In this document: one piece after another, positions 58,447 to 64,000 of the stretch
Position numbering within the stretch: position 1 is the first letter of the stretch
Layout of the letters: every line of letters begins with the position of its first letter
DNA from: Saccharum officinarum
Taxonomy: Eukaryota > Streptophyta > Magnoliopsida > Poales > Poaceae
Assembly: GCA_020631735.1 (NCBI GenBank)
Contig: CM036162.1
Location: 95,893,666 to 95,957,665, forward strand
Direction: 5' to 3'
DNA length: 64,000 nucleotides
The notes under the pieces: model-generated
What the model was told of the DNA's origin: nothing
Databases searched by the model: none
Seen by the model: only the letters and a program-made list of their open reading frames with translations
Made by a program: the position numbers and the translations under genes

Positions 58447-61400
58447 CTACACGAGATGATAATGTATGCTCAATATGATGAAGTGTGAAAAATGATGCTC
58501 GGTAGATGCATAACAAGATTACGAAGTTGAGTACAACTTTCCTTCACGGTACAGTTGCGAAATAATCAAAACTAACTAACGAAGATTATTCGGGTTTCGA
58601 CAAGTTTTTATTTCACATGAAATGTCATTATGGTTCACTAATTACATGTAAAACATGAGCTCAAACCATAAAGTAACATGCCAAGGATCATTAAGTTTAA
58701 TGACCCAAGGTCAACAATCAATTCCAAAGTCAACCAAAAATCCTAAATCACTAAGCCCTAATTACATGATTAACTATTTAATTAATAAAGTAGAAATTAA
58801 GTAAAAAATCAACTTTGTCTAATTAAGCCCAAATTTTTATTTTAAGAAGCTTACATCATGACTAATTGGAAAAACAAATTTCATAATTTTTGAACAATTA
58901 TTTAGGCCTAAATAAATCATAGAAGTTGCATTTATTAATTAATTGAGCCAAATAATTAGCTTACAAAAAGTAATCAAAATTGGCATTTAATATTTTTCCT
59001 AAATAGTACACATCACAGAGAGGTTACACAAAAATTTATCATTTTTGGAGCTCTAAATAAATCATAATGAAATAAACAAAACTGGTATTATTTAGCATTT
59101 TAGAAAAAGAAAAACAAAAACTACAACAGGCCTACTGCCCTACACCTTTTGGCCCAATCGGTGCGCTCCTCTCTCCTCCTTTCCCCGGCCCTTCTCTCTC
59201 TCGGCTTGTCCTGGCCCAGCTCAGCCCACGCGCACGCGCACGCGCGCGTCTCACTGCGCCGCCTGACAAACGGGGTCCCGCCCGTCATACTCCTCCCTCT
59301 CTCCCCGACGACGACCATGCCGGTGCCCTTCATCGGCGAGCACCCCAGCGAAACCAAGAGCACCACCACACTCCTCGCTTCCTTGCGGATCTAACCATAC
59401 CAACAATCAAACCAGCTAGGGCTCGGACGGAGCATGACCACGACCATGGCGGCCACAGTGGCGGTCCACCCGGCTACGCGGAGGTGAAAACGCTCCTCCA
59501 ACAAGGTAATGACTAAAACGAAGCGAGCTTCACGCTCAGGAGCTCACCGCGAACACCGTGGTGCACTTAGTGAAGGCGGAGATGGACCGGAGAGACCGGA
59601 CCATGGTGAGGTAGTGATGGCGGCGCTTTGCTCGGCTGTGAGGACGACGATGGCTCTCGATCAACACCGGTGGCTAGAACCGACGCTAGTAGGTCGAGTA
59701 GAAGTGCAAGATGATGGAGGAGCTAGCTGCAAGAGTAATTTGGTAGAGGGCGAGCGGTGGCGGAGAAATCGACGGCGATGGTGAAGTAGGGGAGAGGAAA
59801 CCGGAGATGACGGGCGACCCCTCTGGCCTTATAGTGCGGCCAAGGAAGTGACTGGGCGACACGCAAGGGGTGCCCGGCCATGATGAGCAAGATGTGGCAA
59901 CTGCGGGCTTGCCTCGAAGTGGCCGGAAGAGCGCCGGTGGCAAGCAGGAGGTGGCGCCCTGCTGTATAAACCAATTTTCAAATATTTACAAAAATGCCAC
60001 TGAGTCCATTTTACAAATTACTCCCAAATTTTCTAAAGAAGTTGAAAATCTCCAAATACAAAAGTTTCAAGATTTTTTAAGATCTACAACTTTCTCAATA
60101 TAAACTTTTTGAAAATCAGTATAGATTTTGAAATTTGAATTTGAAATCAAAAGGGGACATTTTCTAGATGTTGGTAAATTCAAAATTACTTTAAATTTTA
60201 CATTGAAACTTCAAAAACTCAAAACACCAAAGTTGTTCATCTTGGCAAGACCTACAACTTTGCTATTTTAACCATTTTCAAATTATACTCCATTTTGAAA
60301 TTGGGATAGGGAAATGAAAAGGGGTCAAATTTGGAATTTGAATCTTTTCAAAATTACTCCAAATTTTATACTAAAACTTTGAAAACTCCAAAAACAAAAG
60401 TTGTACAACTTGACATGATCTACAACATTGCTTTTTGGCTCACCCCCAAATTATTTTTAGATTTTTAATTACACAAAAGGGGGTAAAACGGGGTTTTCTG
60501 GAAATCAGGTTTTGAATCAAATTCAAACTTGATTTGATGTCTACTTTAATTGGTGATTAATTGGTGATCACAACTATCATCCAAATATACCATTGAGTCA
60601 AATCATGTGTGACCTACCCAATGCCACATTTGTTTGAACCAAATTTCAATTACAAATTCATTTTAATAAACCTCCCAATTTGAATTCGAATTTGAATTGG
60701 AAAATTCAGGCGAGTTTTGGAACTCAAATTCAACCTCAAACTTGGAGTTCATTTTTAAATGTTACACTTGACACTAGTGTAGAGCATAGCTTTACACCTC
60801 AACTTACATAGGGCGTAATCCAAGTATTTGAAATGACATTCGAAACTAGGGTTTTTGATTCCGGTCAAACATCACAAGAACTCAATCAATCTATGAATGT
60901 AACTTTGTTTTAGTTGATGCACAATAGAGTTGACTAAATCATGAATGCTTTGCAATGCATATGATGACATGGCTAGTTTTAGTTACCATAACACTAGAGG
61001 TGTTACACATGCTCGCCAACGATCGGGAATCCAAGCTAGGTTGACTCAGCTTGACTTCCTCTAAACCTGATCTAACTATGCTAAAGCTATGAACTAGAGG
61101 AACTCTGATGATCTAGGGTTTCTGGTTGTGGATGAACTGATCTTCAAATGACTTGATGCCTTAAGGGGTGTTCTGCCCCTGTATTTATACCCCGGTGGGA
61201 CGCACGCGAGCCATTGGATCAAACCGACTTCACGTAGAGCTAGGATTGATCCTTAAGGTATGTAGAAGAATACTCTAGAAGCTCGTGGAAGGGGGGAGAA
61301 GGGGGTGGCCACCCGGCCACCCCTCTGGCCGGCCAGCCCCACCTGGCAAGCACTCGGCCTCCGCTTCGTTCCGGTGTCTTCTGGGGTCTTCTATAATACA

Positions 61401-61610
61401 CTAGTATTTTTCTCACGGCAAAATTCTAAAATTCTTTTACTAATTAGGTATTTCTCTCCACTTTTCTATATAACTCCCTGCAAACATTAAAATTCAACAA
61501 AGCTTGTGGAATTCGTCAGATAACACCCTAGTCTTCTATGTTTTCATGTATTTTGACCATTCTCTCATATTTATTTCACTATATATTGTTGACGTTAACG
61601 ACTGTCAACA

Positions 61611-64000
61611 AGAATCCCCCAAGCTTACCTTTGCTAGTCCCTTAGCAAAGCTTAATTAGATAAACTTGGATCAGGAGTTACTACAATGCTTTCACGCCTT
61701 AAAAGTACACATGCTTTCAAACAAAAATTCTCCTCCGGATTAAACAAAACTGTTCAAACTTTCAAACTCACCCATATTACCTGCAACTATGGAGCTTCTT
61801 AGCCTTCACTTGTGTCTTGAGCAATTGAAATACAGAACAATTAAGTCAAGCACTATGTCACAAGCTCTTCGCTCAACCGATATTCTGGAGTTTTTGTAAG
61901 TTTTTAAAATAAAACTCAGAGCTTTCATTGTATGACACTCTCAAATCTCTCAATATATGTGATATTTTTGGATCCTTACCAAGGCATTAACAATGTTATG
62001 CCTTTCTCTCCCTACAACTAAGGATTATAGTGGAGCTCATAGGAGTGGCAAAACAAGGAAAAACATACTTGTAATTCATATATTGTAAAGTCAAACAATA
62101 AATCCAAAGAGAGTTAAGTCATACAATCAAATCAAGATGTGCATGTGTATGAAATATGTTGGATAGGTGTATATAGGGTGTCTAATTCTAATTCTAATTC
62201 TACTTTTGCTCTTTTGAAGACATTTCTCTCATTTGGATTTGAAAATAATTGCAGGAAAACATGGGCTATCTTTGTTTTTGTTTTCTTCTTCTTTTTCAGG
62301 TGGGCTTTTGCCCCTAATTCTACTTCGGACACTTGTCCATTTTTTCTCTTTTTTATAGCCACATGCCTTTTCTTTCTGCATACAAAATATTTGAGAGAGA
62401 TTGCAATAAGAAATTAGAGCATTTATTTGGGGGCTATCCTATCGGTTAAATTTTTGGGTGTTCTCTCCATGTGTAGGAGAAAAATATTTTAAGGTGGATC
62501 TGAGTGGAAAATGGAGAATGATTGCGCCTACTCCCAGTGTAGAAATAGTGTATATGTGGGTGGTGTGTACATGATCTTGATTTTAAAAGAATGACAAACC
62601 TCTCGTAAGGTATACAACAAAGCTCGACTAAACTCAATGCAAAACAAGCAGCATATATGAGCACATGTTTTCCTCATCTAAAATGTATATTATATCTGAC
62701 TTTGGTAGGAATTTAAGCTTTGTCATACAAGAGCTCATCATGATTTTAAATTTCCAAAAGATAAATCTTCAGAACTTAGTATTGCTAGAAACAAGATAAA
62801 TAGCAGCTCAGACTTTCTCATATCATATCCCTCAATCATCTAGACTTAGATTAAGCATATGATACCCACAAGTTTCAGGTTCAAAGTGAATTCTTATATC
62901 AAAGCAGTAATATCCAAAACTCGGGAGAATTCAAGGTTGAAAACTAGGCACTTAAAAGAAATTACGGCAGAGCAACTATTCATCATCTCCAATACAAAAT
63001 TTTAATCTTCATCTTTTTATTTGACTCCTAACTAGATAGAAATATAAAATTTAATTCTCTATGATCATACCATAATATAATTAAGACTTACTAAGATAGA
63101 CACTTTTATTTGGTTTTAGTTGTTTTGTATCTTTTTTTAAACTAATAGACTTGAAAAATAATAATAAGACTCTAGATACTTAGTTAGATAAGCAGGGAAT
63201 GCTCCTCCCCCAAGCTAGATGTTGCTGTGTTTGGTTATTGAATAAACTTCAGAGCGAGTTCGTCAGCAACAACTGGTTGTCACTGAGCAGACTCTTTCTT
63301 AGTCATAGTATTTTCCTACAAAATTTATATTCCAACAAGAACACCAAAAACTCGAAGCTTGGATTATACAAGGGGTTAGCGGTCAGCTAAACGAGCAATT
63401 GATTATTCTTATGAGTTTATTTAACTTGATATTTTAGCAGAAATTATTCTATCTTCTTCTCTCTTATTTTAGGATTTTTATTTCATGATGCAATTAAGTA
63501 ATAGCAAATGACATGCATGCATATTTATTTTTATGCCACCACAGTAAATATTCCTATGGAGAATTAACACAAGTTTATTCACATGGGGCTTTAGTATTTT
63601 TAATAATGCATAAGTAAGAGCAATAAAAATTTTTCTATGCGCAATAAAGTAAATATATTTTTATTTTCTTAATGTGCAACAATAGTGAATATGATAGAGT
63701 ATATATATATATATTAATACGATGATGGCAAGTATGCAATAAAGTCTTTTATTTTCTTTTTAATAATGCAAGATGTATGAAATGAATTTAACTAACAAAT
63801 GCATTTAGATAACTACCATTATTACCTCATGGCAAGGGTGCAGCATTTAAAGTCTACTAATAGGACTAGGAAGGAGAGGGTACTTACTTATCGGTTGCAT
63901 CATCTAATCCTGATGACGGTTCAGATGCCTGCTCTTCTTGCGGTGTTGCGAACGTTACCTTCTTCACCTTCCACATCTTGACTCGGTTCTTCATAAGTTC
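61611..64000 (-). mobile_element. Internal 3' region of element F
   Basis: Upstream of the F 3' LTR on the minus strand. AT-rich, almost no coding potential, long as expected for Athila/Tat 3' regions. The PPT candidate is at 61611-61626 (reverse complement AAGCTTGGGGGATTCT), with a second AGCTTGGGGGA-like tract at 63206-63216. The rest of the element lies outside the window. Confidence 0.6.
63884..64000 (-). pseudogene. C-terminal end of an unidentified ORF in element F (partial)
   Basis: Minus-strand open frame entering from the right edge and ending at TAA 63884-63886, 38 residues: basic NRVKMWKVKKVTF then acidic TPQEEQASEP. Too short to assign. Its position, before a long non-coding 3' region, would fit the last ORF of a gypsy element. 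Confidence 0.35.

Larger units (their letters stand above)
56943..61007 (-). mobile_element. Solo LTR E (giant-LTR family) inside F
   Basis: On the minus strand it runs TGTAACACCTC to GGTTCTGCCACA, ~4065 bp, collinear with C. Flanks are CACAT (56938-56942) and, counting two overlapping bases, CACAT (61006-61010), or simply CAT on both sides. The host F sequence rejoins as CTCCACATGCTCGCC. The GC-rich block is at 59110-59970. Confidence 0.8.
55778..61610 (-). mobile_element. 3' LTR of element F (gypsy-like, possibly Athila lineage), containing E
   Basis: Plus-strand ends are TGTTGACATT and ...GACTGTCAACA, an inverted TGTTGACA/TGTCAACA pair. It is about 1.77 kb without E. To the right, AGAATCCCCCAAGCTT is the reverse complement of a PPT (AAGCTTGGGGGATTCT), so this is a 3' LTR on the minus strand rather than a solo LTR. 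It abuts Copia-3 protease at 55777/55778, implying insertion into Copia-3. Confidence 0.75.

Noticed and set aside
1..64000. tRNA, rRNA or snRNA genes
   Set aside because: No cloverleaf-like or box A/B sequence was noticed on either strand; only the PBS complement of initiator tRNA-Met is present. A tRNAscan-type run would be decisive.

Overview
This window looks like intergenic DNA of a large grass genome, most likely panicoid and probably Andropogoneae (sorghum, Miscanthus, sugarcane or maize type). It holds one convincing host gene, several MITEs, and a dense stack of nested LTR retrotransposons. The species assignment is inferred from the retroelement types and the GC-rich monocot gene style; no search was run.

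Layout. 1-3043: 3' end of a Ty3/gypsy element, with ~498-bp tandem repeats before its 3' LTR. 3044-9971: decayed Ty1/copia element (Copia-1) whose 5' part is missing, with its 3' LTR at 7996-9971. 9972-18836: low-repeat island carrying an intronless-CDS ARMADILLO REPEAT ONLY (ARO) gene at 13847-15775, plus Stowaway, MULE and other MITE-like insertions. 18837-55777: a minus-strand copia element (Copia-3), about 7.9 kb of its own sequence split over 37 kb by later insertions. 55778-64000: 3' LTR and internal 3' region of a minus-strand gypsy-like element (F).

Nesting is supported by target-site duplications (TSDs) read by eye. Five ~4.0-4.5 kb TG...(T/C)A units (A-E), read as solo LTRs of one giant-LTR superfamily, sit in Copia-3 or in elements inserted in it: A (ACAAA) in the Copia-3 3' LTR, B (GTTGA/GCTGA) in its integrase, C (GATAC) after pol, D (CAGGT) inside solo LTR G, and E inside F. 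G (TACAC) lies in the Copia-3 integrase. A young copia element (Copia-2, 19965-30407, TSD GCCGC, LTRs about 0.8% diverged) lies inside A.

The most interesting observation is a cryptic spliced reading frame inside the solo LTRs A-E. A 120-150 nt acidic exon ends at an AG|GCAAG donor (a GC-AG intron), followed about 1 kb later by a second exon after a TTGCAG acceptor. In A, B, C and E the phases match, and C/E and A/B differ mainly at synonymous positions. This suggests the LTR family carried a protein-coding gene in its own LTR. Other notable items are a 549-codon frame after pol in Copia-3 with seven nonsense codons and no frameshift, an in-frame TAG between gag and pol shared by Copia-1 and Copia-2, and two unrelated families of dispersed CG-rich palindromes.
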